Origin: Agromyces sp. 3263
GTDB taxonomy: Bacteria > Actinomycetota > Actinomycetes > Actinomycetales > Microbacteriaceae
Direction of reading: 5' to 3'
Length of the DNA: 64,000 nucleotides
NCBI RefSeq assembly: GCF_031456545.1
Contig: NZ_JAVDUV010000001.1
Location: 434,001-498,000 of the forward strand
Shown: in pieces, positions 1 through 8,332 of the stretch
Numbering within the stretch: position 1 is the stretch's first letter
Layout: each line of letters opens with the position of its first letter
Program-made: the position numbers and the translations under genes
Notes under the pieces: model-generated
Told to the model about the DNA's origin: nothing
The model's database searches: none
What the model saw: the letters and a program-made list of their open reading frames with translations, nothing else

Positions 1-506
1 CCGAGTACTGCCAGGATCCGTTGTTCGAGCGGTACCTCACGACGCCGTGGCCCTACACCAGGGCTGACGCCGACGCATTCCTCGGATCGTATGTGCCCGA
101 GTCGTGGGCGAGCGGCCGGGAGCTGACCTGGGCGATCCGGGGCGCCGACGGCGGGCCCGTGATGGGCATGATCAGCGTGCGCGAGGCGCAGCACGAGCTC
201 GGCTTCTGGCTCGGCGCCGCACACCGCGGGAGCGGCCTCATGAGCGAGGCCGCCACGGCCGTCACGGAGTGGGTCCTGGCCGGCGGCATCCGCGGCGCCA
301 CCTCGTTGATGTGGCGCGCGGTCGAGGGGAACACCGCCTCCGCGAGGGTGGCGCGTGCCGCGGGATTCCGGCGCATAGAGCCGGCCGCGCCGACGGTGCC
401 GACACGCGACGGCGGCACGTTGCCCGCGTGGCACGCGGTGCGCACGGAGCCCGTCGATCCGCGGGTCGACGAGAGCTGGCGCCCGATCCTCGGCGGCGAT
501 CGATGA
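1..506 (+). CDS. GNAT-family N-acetyltransferase, 5' end cut by the window edge
   Basis: The reading frame is open from base 3 and runs to a TGA at 504-506, so the true start lies outside the window; the TTG at base 21 is probably internal because the residues before it (EYCQDP) fit the family. The protein looks like a RimJ/RimL-type acetyltransferase that moves an acetyl group from acetyl-CoA to an amine. The acetyl-CoA loop is represented by AHRGSGLMSEAA, followed by the typical WRAVEGNTASARVARAAGFR segment, where a conserved Asn-Ser helix precedes the AGF turn. The substrate cannot be read from sequence. The stop overlaps the ATG of the HAD gene (ATGA), so the two are translationally coupled. 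Confidence 0.85.
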   Translation, partial: EYCQDPLFERYLTTPWPYTRADADAFLGSYVPESWASGRELTWAIRGADGGPVMGMISVREAQHELGFWLGAAHRGSGLMSEAATAVTEWVLAGGIRGATSLMWRAVEGNTASARVARAAGFRRIEPAAPTVPTRDGGTLPAWHAVRTEPVDPRVDESWRPILGGDR

Positions 507-1276
507 CCTCGCCGGCGGCCGGCCCGGCGGCGACCCCGGTCGTGCTCTTCGACCTCGACGACACGCTCATGGCCCATCGCGAGGCGGTCGCGACCGGCAT
601 CGCCCGTCACATGCGCGCACGTGCATATCAGGGCGACACGCGAGCAGCCGCGCAGCGCTGGCACCAGCTGGAGGAGCAGCACTACACCTCCTATCTCGAG
701 GGCTCCCTGACGTACGAGGGCCAGCGCCGCGCCCGAGCCGCCGCGTTCGCGGAGGCATTCGGCGAGCACCTCGACGAGGCCGCGGCCACCGCCTGGTTCG
801 GGGAGTACGTCCGGCACTACCGCGACGCATGGACCCTGCACGACGACGCCCTGCCCGCGCTCGACGCGATCGCCGCGGCGCTGCCGAGCGTGCGCTACGG
901 CATCATCACGAACGGCGAGCTCGCATTCCAGACCTCGAAGGTCGAGCGGCTGGCGCTGCAGGCGCGCATGGAGCACGTCGTCGCCTCGGGCGACGTGGGG
1001 GTCGCCAAGCCCGATGCCCGCATCTTCCACGAGGCGCTCCGGCGATTCAGCGGCGCGGCGCCGGTCTCGGCCGGCGCATACGTCGGGGACCGCCTGCGCA
1101 CCGACGCCATCGGCGCCGCCCGTGCCGGGCTCCTCGGCGTCTGGCTCGATCGCCACGGCGTCGAACCGGTCGCCGCCGATGCTGCCGAGGCCGACGAGGT
1201 GGGCGTGGTGCGCATCCGAGGGCTCGACGAACTCCCGGCACTGCTCGCGCAGCGCCTCGGCCGGCCGAACGCATAG
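503..1276 (+). CDS. HAD-superfamily hydrolase (phosphatase)
   Basis: A 257-residue haloacid-dehalogenase-like hydrolase, probably acting on a small phosphorylated metabolite. Motif I is FDLDDTL with the nucleophile and acid/base aspartates, motif II is the Thr in GIITNGE, motif III is the Lys in VAKPDARIF, and motif IV is YVGDRLRTDAIGA. The helical cap between motifs I and II places it in the subclass that contains YjjG and phosphoglycolate phosphatases. The start is the ATG that overlaps the upstream acetyltransferase stop. A strong hairpin follows at 1321-1350. The substrate is unknown. Confidence 0.85.
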   Translation: MTSPAAGPAATPVVLFDLDDTLMAHREAVATGIARHMRARAYQGDTRAAAQRWHQLEEQHYTSYLEGSLTYEGQRRARAAAFAEAFGEHLDEAAATAWFGEYVRHYRDAWTLHDDALPALDAIAAALPSVRYGIITNGELAFQTSKVERLALQARMEHVVASGDVGVAKPDARIFHEALRRFSGAAPVSAGAYVGDRLRTDAIGAARAGLLGVWLDRHGVEPVAADAAEADEVGVVRIRGLDELPALLAQRLGRPNA

Positions 1277-1320
1277 GGCGCAGCACCTCCGCGCGAGCGC
1301 ACGGTCCTGGAACGTGGAAC

Positions 1321-1350
1321 GGGCCGGACGCACCCCCATGCGTCCGACCC
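1321..1350. terminator. Bidirectional terminator hairpin
   Basis: A 12-bp stem with one mismatch (GGGCCGGACGCA at 1321-1332 against TGCGTCCGACCC at 1339-1350) and a 6-nt loop lies between the convergent HAD and glpK genes. There is no clear T-run, as is usual in high-GC actinobacteria. Confidence 0.65.
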
Positions 1351-1377
1351 GTCGTCCCACCGTACCTGCGGTGGGGG

Positions 1378-2892
1378 CTATGCGACGTCCTCGTCGACCC
1401 AGTCGAGGGTCTTCGTGACGGCCTTCTTCCAGTTGCGATCGAGCCGCTGCCGCTCCGCCTCGTCCATTGCCGGCGTCCAGCGGCGGTCCTCCTGCCAGTT
1501 GGCACGCAGCTCGTCGAGGCCCGACCAGAACCCCACCGCGAGGCCCGCCGCGTACGCGGCACCGAGGGCGGTCGTCTCGGCGACGACAGGTCGCACCACG
1601 GGAACCCCGAGGATGTCCGCCTGGAACTGGAGCAGCGTGTCGTTGGCGGTCGCGCCGCCGTCGACCCGCAGTTCGCTGAGGTCGATGCCCGCGTCGGCGT
1701 TGACGGCCTCGACGACGTCGCGGGTCTGGAACGCGATCGCCTCGAGCGCGGCCCGCGCGAGGTGGCCCTTGTTCACGTAGCGGGTGAGCCCGACGAGCGC
1801 GCCGCGCGCATCCGGTCGCCAGTACGGCGCGAACAGCCCGGAGAACGCGGGCACGAAGTACGCGCCGCCGTTGTCCTCCACGGTCGCAGCCAGCGCCTCG
1901 ACCTCCGACGCCGACGAGATGAGGCCGAGGTTGTCGCGCAGCCACTGGATCAGCGAGCCGGTCACGGCGATCGAGCCCTCGAGCGCGTAGTGCACGGGTG
2001 CGTCGCCGAGCTTGTAGCCGACGGTCGTCAGCAGGCCGTTCTTCGAGTGGACGATCTCCTCGCCCGTGTTGAAGATGAGGAAGTTGCCGGTGCCGTAGGT
2101 GTTCTTCGCCTCGCCCGCGTCGAAGGCCGCCTGGCCGAAGGTGGCCGCCTGCTGGTCGCCGAGGATGCCGGCGATCGGGGTCTCCCGCAGGAGGGAGTGC
2201 TCGTTCGCGACGCCGTAGACCTCCGACGACGACTTGATCTCGGGCAGCATCGAGCGCGGCACGCCGAACGCGGCGAGGATCTCGTCGTCCCACTGGAGCG
2301 TCTCGAGGTCCATGAACATCGTGCGGCTCGCGTTCGTGACATCCGTCGCGTGCACGCCCCCGTCGACGCCTCCCGTGAGGTTCCACAGCACCCAGGTGTC
2401 GGTGGTGCCGAAGAGCAGGTCGCCGGCCTCGGCCTTCTCGCGGGCGCCGGGCACGTTCTCGAGGATCCACACGATCTTCGTGCCCGAGAAGTACGTGGCG
2501 AGCGGCAGGCCGACCCTGGCCTTGAACCGCTCGACTCCGCCGTCCGCGGCGAGGCGGTCGACGATCGACTGGGTCCGGGTGTCCTGCCACACGATGGCGT
2601 TGTAGACCGGCTCGCCGGTGGTGCGATCCCAGACCACCGCGGTCTCGCGCTGGTTGGTGATCCCCACGGCGGCGATGTCGTGGCGGGTCAGGTTCGCCTT
2701 GCCCAGCGCCTGTCCGATGACCTCACCGGTGTTGCGCCAGATCTCCAGCGGGTCGTGCTCGACCCACCCTGCCCTGGGGAAGATCTGCTCGTGCTCGAGC
2801 TGCCCGGTCGAGACGATCGACCCGGCCTTGTCGAAGATGATCGCGCGCGACGAGGTGGTGCCCTGGTCGATCGCGAGGATGTAGTCGGCCAT
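1378..2892 (-). CDS. glpK: Glycerol kinase
   Basis: A 504-residue cytoplasmic FGGY-family kinase that converts glycerol and ATP to sn-glycerol 3-phosphate. It is full length for the family (about 500 residues). The N-terminal phosphate-binding motif is [10 protein letters not shown] (residues 7-16), the substrate-pocket segment [14 protein letters not shown] follows, and the second domain carries [20 protein letters not shown]. It starts at an ATG with GGAG upstream and lies 60 bp after glpF on the same strand, so it is probably co-transcribed with glpF and perhaps glpD. Confidence 0.98.
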   Translation of the reverse strand: MADYILAIDQGTTSSRAIIFDKAGSIVSTGQLEHEQIFPRAGWVEHDPLEIWRNTGEVIGQALGKANLTRHDIAAVGITNQRETAVVWDRTTGEPVYNAIVWQDTRTQSIVDRLAADGGVERFKARVGLPLATYFSGTKIVWILENVPGAREKAEAGDLLFGTTDTWVLWNLTGGVDGGVHATDVTNASRTMFMDLETLQWDDEILAAFGVPRSMLPEIKSSSEVYGVANEHSLLRETPIAGILGDQQAATFGQAAFDAGEAKNTYGTGNFLIFNTGEEIVHSKNGLLTTVGYKLGDAPVHYALEGSIAVTGSLIQWLRDNLGLISSASEVEALAATVEDNGGAYFVPAFSGLFAPYWRPDARGALVGLTRYVNKGHLARAALEAIAFQTRDVVEAVNADAGIDLSELRVDGGATANDTLLQFQADILGVPVVRPVVAETTALGAAYAAGLAVGFWSGLDELRANWQEDRRWTPAMDEAERQRLDRNWKKAVTKTLDWVDEDVA

Positions 2893-2952
2893 CTGAGAAA
2901 CTCCGTTGCTTCAGTGAATGGGTGGGATGAGGGTGTGAGCGGATACCCCGGC

Positions 2953-3714
2953 TCAGCCGAGGATCGGCAGGAGCGGGATCGCGGCGAGACCGGCGAGCAC
3001 GCCGCCGATGATCGGTCCGACGACCGGGACCCACGAGTACGACCAGTCGCTGCCGCCCTTGCCCGGGATGGGCAGGATGGCGTGGACGATGCGGGGCCCG
3101 AGGTCGCGGGCGGGGTTGATCGCGTACCCGGTGGGGCCGCCGAGCGAGGCGCCGATGCCGATCACGAGGAGCGCCACGGGCAGGGCGCCGAGCGCGGCAA
3201 GGCCGCCGTCGCCCTGGCGTCCGCCGCCGAAGCCGATGACGACGAAGACGAGCACGAACGTGCCGATGATCTCGGTGACGAGGTTCCAGCCGTAGGAGCG
3301 GATGGCGGGACCGGTCGAGAAGACCCCGAGGGTGTTCGCGGCATCCGGTTCGGCGTCGAAGTGCTGCTTGTACGCGAGCCAGCAGAGCACGGCGCCGATC
3401 ATGGCGCCGAGCATCTGCGCCGAGATGTACGTGAGCACCGACAGGACGCTCACCGGCACGCCCATGCCGAACTCGGTGGCGCCGTTGGCGACGAGGCCCA
3501 GAGTGACGGCGGGGTTCAGCTGTGCTCCCGACGCGTACGAGACCGTGACGCCAGCGAAGACCGCGAGGCCCCAGCCGAAGTTCACCATGAGGAACCCGCC
3601 ATTGTTGCCCTTGGTGCGTACGAGTGCGACGTTGGCGACGACGCCGCAGCCCAGCAGCACGAGCAGTGCGGTTCCGACGAGTTCCGACAGGAACACGATT
3701 CCGAGATTGTCCAC
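2953..3714 (-). CDS. glpF: Glycerol facilitator (aquaglyceroporin, MIP family)
   Basis: A 253-residue inner-membrane channel for glycerol uptake. Both half-helix NPA boxes are visible (residues 67-69 and 200-202), and the second is followed by Arg and Asp (NPARD), the signature of glycerol-conducting rather than water-only channels. Six hydrophobic spans fit the MIP fold. The start is a GTG with AAAGGT upstream. It sits between glpD and glpK, with a candidate operator at 3832-3845 in the glpD-glpF gap, so it may have its own promoter. Confidence 0.95.
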   Translation of the reverse strand: MDNLGIVFLSELVGTALLVLLGCGVVANVALVRTKGNNGGFLMVNFGWGLAVFAGVTVSYASGAQLNPAVTLGLVANGATEFGMGVPVSVLSVLTYISAQMLGAMIGAVLCWLAYKQHFDAEPDAANTLGVFSTGPAIRSYGWNLVTEIIGTFVLVFVVIGFGGGRQGDGGLAALGALPVALLVIGIGASLGGPTGYAINPARDLGPRIVHAILPIPGKGGSDWSYSWVPVVGPIIGGVLAGLAAIPLLPILG

Positions 3715-3831
3715 GTTGACCTTTCTTCTCTGCGTGACGAGGGCGCCGCTCGGCGGCCTCGTGTGGTGTCCGGGGCGATCGGCCCCGACGTAACGTACCG
3801 ATCGGCCGGGGCGCCGCGGGGCGGTTTCGCC

Positions 3832-3845
3832 TGCACATGCGTGCA
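3832..3845. promoter_or_regulatory. Candidate SorC-regulator operator upstream of glpF
   Basis: TGCACATGCGTGCA has perfect 5-bp inverted arms (TGCAC/GTGCA). It matches the site TGAACATATGTGCA at 5762-5775, just before the divergent regulator gene, at 11 of 14 positions. It lies about 120 bp before the glpF start. The inference rests on the shared sequence and context only. Confidence 0.45.
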
Positions 3846-3880
3846 GATCTCACCGCCCCGGCGGCGGGGGCCCGGCCAGG

Positions 3881-5635
3881 TCAGGCGGCGGAGGCGACCT
3901 CGTCGAGGCGCACGCCGTGGCGCTCGGAGAGCAGCCGGCCGGTCGCCTCGACCTCCTCCGTGCGGCGGGCCGCATCCCAGCCGAGGACGTCCGCGGCGAG
4001 GTCGGCCAGTTCCTCGAGGAGCGGCGCCGAGAGAGCGCCGGTGAAGGCGATGCTCGTGCGGCGGAGCACGAGGTCGGGCAGGTGCACGACGCGCTCGTTG
4101 CGCAGCAGCCACGCGATCTCTCCGCGGGTGTACGACGCGTGGTGCGCGAGCGGGCGGTCGCCCTGGCCGGCGGTCTCCGCGAGGAGCAGCTCGGCACGGG
4201 TGCCGTAGCGCTCGAGCAGCTCATCCGCGCGGACACGGCCCACCTCGTCGCCGTGCGAGGCGAGCCAGACCTGTCGGGCATCGTCGGTGGCGGGGTAGCC
4301 CGCTCCCCCGCCGATGGCCAGACCGCGCGTCGAACGCGTCCGCTCACGCCCGAGAAGGTCCAGGACCTCGTTCGAGAGGTGCTCGGCCAGCGCCCGGAAG
4401 GTGGTCCACTTGCCCCCGACCAGCGACAGCACGGTCGTGTCCGGCCGCGCTGCGGCATCCGACCGCTCGATGCGGTAGTCCCGGCTGACGAAGCCGGGCT
4501 GCGTCTCGTCGTGGCGGGGCAGCGGACGCACCCCCGAGAAGCGGTAGACGATCTGCGAGCGGTCGACGTGGACGTCTGGGAAAACGTGCGCGACGAGCTC
4601 GAAGAAGTAGTCGACCTCCTCCTCGGTGCACACGGCGGGCTCGCGCAGGTCGTGCTCGAGGTCGGTGGTGCCGACCATGACGCGCCCCTTCAGCGGGTAG
4701 ATCAGCACGATGCGACCGTCCTCGTGCTCGAAGAAGATCTCGCGTCCGCCCGTCGCCGCGAGCAGTTCGTCGTTGTCGAGCACGATGTGCGAGCCCTTGG
4801 TGCCGCCCATGAACGCCGTCCGGCGGCCGAGGTCGCCGTTCGTCAGGTCGGTCCAGGGCCCGGAGGTGTTGACCACCACGTCGGCGGCGATCGCGAACTC
4901 CACGCCCGTGAGGCCGTCGCGCACCCGCACGCCGTCGGCGTCGAGCCCGACGGCGGCGAGGTGGTTCGCGGCTCGGGCGTGCGGGCCGGCAGCGAGGCCG
5001 TCGAAGAGCACGTCGAGCGCGAGGCGCTCGGGGTCGTGCATGCTCGCGTCGTAGTACGTGGCGGTGTACTTCACGCCGGGGTTCAGCGCGGGCAGCTCGG
5101 CGAGCGACCGACGACGTCCGTGGAAGCGGTGCCTGGGCACGGCGCCGCCGTCGCGGGAGAAGGCGTCGTAGATGGTGAGGCCCGTCTTGATGAGGGCGGC
5201 CCCGCGCTCGGTGGGCTTGCCCTGCCGATGCGTGAGGAAGCGCAGCGGCGCCGACAGGATGCCCGAGAAGGTGGAGAAGATCGGCACGGTCGTCTCGAGC
5301 GGCTTCACGTAGTGGGGCGCGATGCGGATGAGCCCGTTGCGCTCCTCGACCGACTCCTGCACGAGCCGGAACTCGCCGTTCTCGAGGTACCGGATGCCGC
5401 CGTGGATCATGTGCGACGACGCCGACGACGCGCCCGAGACGAAGTCGTCGCGCTCGACGAGCACGACGTCGACGCCCTGGAGTGCCAGGTCGCGGAACGT
5501 CGCGATGCCGTTGATGCCGCCGCCGATGATGAGCACGTCGGCGGACGGGCGGGCGCGGAGCGCCGCGACATCCGTGCGCGTGCCGTCGATTCGGCCGGGC
5601 TCGTGCGGCTGCGGGGTCGTGGGATGCGGAGACAT
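3881..5635 (-). CDS. glpD: Glycerol-3-phosphate dehydrogenase (FAD, aerobic)
   Basis: A 584-residue membrane-associated flavoenzyme that oxidises sn-glycerol 3-phosphate to dihydroxyacetone phosphate and passes electrons to quinone. The Rossmann FAD motif is IIGGGINGIATFRD (residues 36-49), followed by the DAO-family ERDDFVSGASSASSHMIHGG segment and LIYPLKGRVMVGTTDLEHD. The C-terminal helical domain typical of GlpD is present. The start is the ATG at 5635 with GAGAGGACA upstream; the frame stays open further back through the divergent regulator, but that extension is not plausible coding. It stands first in a glpD-glpF-glpK minus-strand series. Confidence 0.95.
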   Translation of the reverse strand: MSPHPTTPQPHEPGRIDGTRTDVAALRARPSADVLIIGGGINGIATFRDLALQGVDVVLVERDDFVSGASSASSHMIHGGIRYLENGEFRLVQESVEERNGLIRIAPHYVKPLETTVPIFSTFSGILSAPLRFLTHRQGKPTERGAALIKTGLTIYDAFSRDGGAVPRHRFHGRRRSLAELPALNPGVKYTATYYDASMHDPERLALDVLFDGLAAGPHARAANHLAAVGLDADGVRVRDGLTGVEFAIAADVVVNTSGPWTDLTNGDLGRRTAFMGGTKGSHIVLDNDELLAATGGREIFFEHEDGRIVLIYPLKGRVMVGTTDLEHDLREPAVCTEEEVDYFFELVAHVFPDVHVDRSQIVYRFSGVRPLPRHDETQPGFVSRDYRIERSDAAARPDTTVLSLVGGKWTTFRALAEHLSNEVLDLLGRERTRSTRGLAIGGGAGYPATDDARQVWLASHGDEVGRVRADELLERYGTRAELLLAETAGQGDRPLAHHASYTRGEIAWLLRNERVVHLPDLVLRRTSIAFTGALSAPLLEELADLAADVLGWDAARRTEEVEATGRLLSERHGVRLDEVASAA

Positions 5636-5761
5636 CGCTGTCCTCTCGATGCGGGTGCGGGTGCAGTGGTGCGAGTGGTGCTCGACCGCGTCGGCTTGCG
5701 TCGATCGGCCGGGTGTGGATGAATACATCGTGAGCACGAGCGCACGCTGTTGCAAGCCGTG

Positions 5762-5775
5762 TGAACATATGTGCA
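5762..5775. promoter_or_regulatory. Candidate SorC-regulator operator in the glpD/regulator divergent region
   Basis: TGAACATATGTGCA is an imperfect palindrome placed 10 bp before the regulator ATG, where binding would block its own expression and possibly glpD. A related site lies upstream of glpF (3832-3845). Confidence 0.5.
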
Positions 5776-5785
5776 AGGGGACCGG

Positions 5786-6778
5786 ATGAGCGAGAACGAG
5801 CCGCGAGCGACCGTCGAGGGCGGCGACTCCGTGAACGGCAAGACCAGGGACGCACTGCGCGCGGCGCACCTCTACTACATGCAGGACCTCACGATGGACG
5901 CCATCGCGCACGAACTGCACACCTCGCGTTCCTCCGTCTCGCGCCTGCTGAGCCACGCGCGGGCCAGCGGACTGGTCGAGATCTCGATCCACTCGCCGCT
6001 CGACCTGCCGAGCCGGATCGAGCAGGAGATCCTCGCGCGGCACGAGGTGCGCGCGCACGTCATCCCGGTGCCCGACCACGCCAGCGACGTGGACCGGCTC
6101 GATCGCGTCGCGCTCTCGGCTGCACGGATTCTCGGCCAGTACGTCGACTCCAACCAGGCCATCGGCGTCGCCTGGGGCTCGACCATGACCGCCATGAGCC
6201 GGCACCTCGTGCCCAAGGCCACCCACAACACCGAGATCGTGCAGCTGAACGGCGCCGGCAACGTGCGCACGACCGGCATCCTCTACGCGAGCGAGCTCCT
6301 CCGCCGCTTCGGCGACGCCTTCGGCGCGCGCGTGCAGCAGTTCCCCGTGCCGGCCTTCTTTGACGACCCCGCCACGAAGCGGGCGTTCTGGAAGGAGCGC
6401 AGCACGCGGCGGCTCCTCGACCTCCAGGGGCGCCTCGACGTCGCGATCTTCGGCGTCGGGTCGCCGTTCGCCGAGGTGCCGAGCCATGTCTACCAGGGCG
6501 GCTACCTCGAGCGGGCCGACTACGAGGGGCTCAGTCGCGAGGGCGCCGTGGGGGACGTCGCCACGGTCTTCTACCGCGCCGACGGCACGAGTGAGGGCAT
6601 CGCCCTGAACGAACGCGCGACCGGACCCGACTTCGCCGTGCTCCGGCGTTCGCCCCGGCGGATCTGCGTCGTCTCGGGACGGGCGAAGCTCCCGAGCCTG
6701 CGCGGTGCGCTCGCGGCCGGTCTCATCACCGACCTCATCGTCGACGAGGGCACCGCCCGGGCGCTCGTCGAGGCGTGA
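5786..6778 (+). CDS. SorC/DeoR-family transcriptional regulator of the glycerol genes
   Basis: A 330-residue cytoplasmic regulator. Residues 37-60 (MDAIAHELHTSRSSVSRLLSHARA) form the helix-turn-helix, and the rest is the sugar-phosphate-binding domain of SorC proteins, with the typical GVAWGSTM, LNGAG and FGVGSP segments. Position divergent from glpD points to control of glycerol use, with a phosphorylated intermediate such as glycerol 3-phosphate as the probable effector; that part is inference. The ATG at 5786 has AAGGGGA five bases upstream and is preferred to the in-frame GTG at 5771. Confidence 0.85.
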   Translation: MSENEPRATVEGGDSVNGKTRDALRAAHLYYMQDLTMDAIAHELHTSRSSVSRLLSHARASGLVEISIHSPLDLPSRIEQEILARHEVRAHVIPVPDHASDVDRLDRVALSAARILGQYVDSNQAIGVAWGSTMTAMSRHLVPKATHNTEIVQLNGAGNVRTTGILYASELLRRFGDAFGARVQQFPVPAFFDDPATKRAFWKERSTRRLLDLQGRLDVAIFGVGSPFAEVPSHVYQGGYLERADYEGLSREGAVGDVATVFYRADGTSEGIALNERATGPDFAVLRRSPRRICVVSGRAKLPSLRGALAAGLITDLIVDEGTARALVEA

Positions 6779-6856
6779 CGAGATCGTGACCCCCACGCCA
6801 CGGCCGCCGGGTTAGCGTATGGATGCCGCAACGAGCGGCATGGCGGGAGGAGCGGC

Positions 6857-8023
6857 GTGGAGGCAGGCGACCACCCGACGCCGCACCGGTCCGACCCGAC
6901 GGCGCACCGGTCCCGACCGCCCGTGGCCGCCATCGTGGCCGGCACGGCCGTCGCGCTCGCGCTCGGCGTCCTCGGACATCAGTGGATCTCGACCACCGCC
7001 TACGAGCAGGTCTGGACCGCCCTCGCCTCGACCGAGGCCGAGCTGACCGAGACGATCGACGACTACGAGGCCGGGCTGGATCGCTCCGGCGCCGTCGCCG
7101 CCCGGGCCGAGGCGCTCCGCACGGTCGTCGGCGGCGACCTCGTCTCCCCCGACCTCGTCGAGGCCCTGGGCGCCGAGACCGATCAGCTGACCGCGTCCCT
7201 CGACACGGCGCCCGCCGCGAGCGGCCCCCTCACCGGCCTCTTCGACGAACCGACGGAGTTCTCACCGGCCTGGGAGCGCTACGCCGATCTCGTCGCGATG
7301 GCCGAGTCGCTTCCCGAGCGCTCCGAGGCGCTCGAGACCTTCCAGCAGGCGGAAGCCGAGGTGCGACGGGCCCGCGAGACGGTCGCCGAGCGCGTCGACG
7401 CGGTGTTCGCGAATGCCAGGGAACGAGCCGACGCGGAGATCGCATCGCACCCCCTCGCCACGTACCGCACGGTGCTGGACGTGCGGCACCTCATCGACGG
7501 CAGCGGCGTCGACGGCCAGTCGAACAGCGCGACCGGGTTCATGCAGCTGGTCGACGCGGTCACCGCGCTGCGCGCGTCGCAGGCCGCCGTCGAGGCGGCG
7601 CGCGCCGAGCATCCGCGCCGCGCGGAGATCGAGGACTTCGCCCGATCCATCTCGCAGGGCGTCACGCTCGACTTCGAGTGGGCGTACGAGGTGGCGGGCG
7701 TGCCGAGCGACGGCTGGTACGCCGGCACGGCGGAGTTCTGGCCCGAGGACGGCGGCTGGGGTCACCTCACCCTGACGTACAGCATCGACGACAGCTGGGA
7801 CGACCGGAACGCCGAGGCGGTGGTCGTGCACGAGGTCGGCCACACGCAGGCGATCCGCCCGTCGTGCGCCCCCATCTTCGAGGGCGCCGAGTTCCGGCGC
7901 GACCATGAGATGTGGGCGACCGCGTGGGCGATCGGCATGGGCTACGACCTCCCCGGGGCCGGCATCGAGGCCTACGGGCGACCCACCGACGCGCAGATCG
8001 CCGCCGCCGCGCAGTGCCGCTGA
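6857..8023 (+). CDS. Membrane-anchored protein with a gluzincin-like HEVGH site, function unknown
   Basis: A 388-residue protein with one N-terminal membrane span (about residues 23-45), a long Ala/Glu-rich probable coiled-coil region (about 50-250), and a C-terminal domain with HEVGH at 325-329. Glu351 in the segment DHEMWATAWA lies 21 residues after the second His and would complete a gluzincin-type zinc site. The catalytic part should face outside. No family name is recognised beyond the zinc-site pattern. The GTG start has GGGAGG six bases upstream. It stands alone between the glycerol and riboflavin genes; the Gly/Trp-rich stretch just before the motif may be a substrate groove. Confidence 0.7.
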   Translation: MEAGDHPTPHRSDPTAHRSRPPVAAIVAGTAVALALGVLGHQWISTTAYEQVWTALASTEAELTETIDDYEAGLDRSGAVAARAEALRTVVGGDLVSPDLVEALGAETDQLTASLDTAPAASGPLTGLFDEPTEFSPAWERYADLVAMAESLPERSEALETFQQAEAEVRRARETVAERVDAVFANARERADAEIASHPLATYRTVLDVRHLIDGSGVDGQSNSATGFMQLVDAVTALRASQAAVEAARAEHPRRAEIEDFARSISQGVTLDFEWAYEVAGVPSDGWYAGTAEFWPEDGGWGHLTLTYSIDDSWDDRNAEAVVVHEVGHTQAIRPSCAPIFEGAEFRRDHEMWATAWAIGMGYDLPGAGIEAYGRPTDAQIAAAAQCR

Positions 8024-8099
8024 GCGAGGTGCGCCGTGCGGCGCCGGATGACGGGAATAGCCGGGCCGCGCACGCGTTGACCTAGAATCGACACGACAA

Positions 8100-8241
8100 A
8101 CGTGCTCCGGGGTCGGTGGAAATCCGAGCCGGCGGTGACAGTCCGCGAGCTGCGAGTGCGAGGCCGAGAGGCCCCGCACGAGCGGTTGAACCGGTGGAAT
8201 TCCGGTACCGACGGTGAAAGTCCGGATGGGAGGCGGCACGT
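8100..8241 (+). promoter_or_regulatory. FMN riboswitch (RFN element)
   Basis: The leader carries the RFN signature blocks: GGTGGAAATCCGAGCC, GGCGGTGACAGTCCGCGAGC, GAACCGGTGGAATTCCGGTA and CCGACGGTGAAAGTCCGGAT. They are closed by a P1 stem of ACGTGC (8100-8105) with GCACGT (8236-8241). A hairpin (8243-8265, about 10 bp with one G-U pair) follows immediately and is the likely expression platform. No U-run is seen, so translational or Rho-linked control is possible. A TAGAAT at 8083-8088 may be the -10 box. Binding of FMN should shut down the four rib genes that follow. Confidence 0.95.
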
Positions 8242-8332
8242 GTCGGCTGTGCTGTGCGCAGCCGATGGAGGCGGTGGTCGACACCGCGGCATCGCCGATG
8301 CATCCCCCGGAGCCCTCACGACAGGACACGGG

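Noticed and set aside
53..2590. An 845-residue open frame on the minus strand through the HAD and glpK region
   Set aside because: It runs in another frame through genes with clear motifs and has no start signal or family pattern.
829..4044. A 1071-residue open frame on the plus strand across glpK and glpF
   Set aside because: It is antisense to well-supported genes, has Arg/Ala-rich low-complexity composition and no motif; long empty frames are expected at this GC content.
5719..5735. Possible third operator (TGAATACATCGTGAGCA) before glpD
   Set aside because: The two halves fit the proposed consensus only with inserted bases, so it was not listed.
5636..6796. N-terminal extension of glpD back through the divergent regulator
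   Set aside because: The extension is antisense to a SorC regulator with a clear HTH; the ATG at 5635 has a good ribosome binding site.
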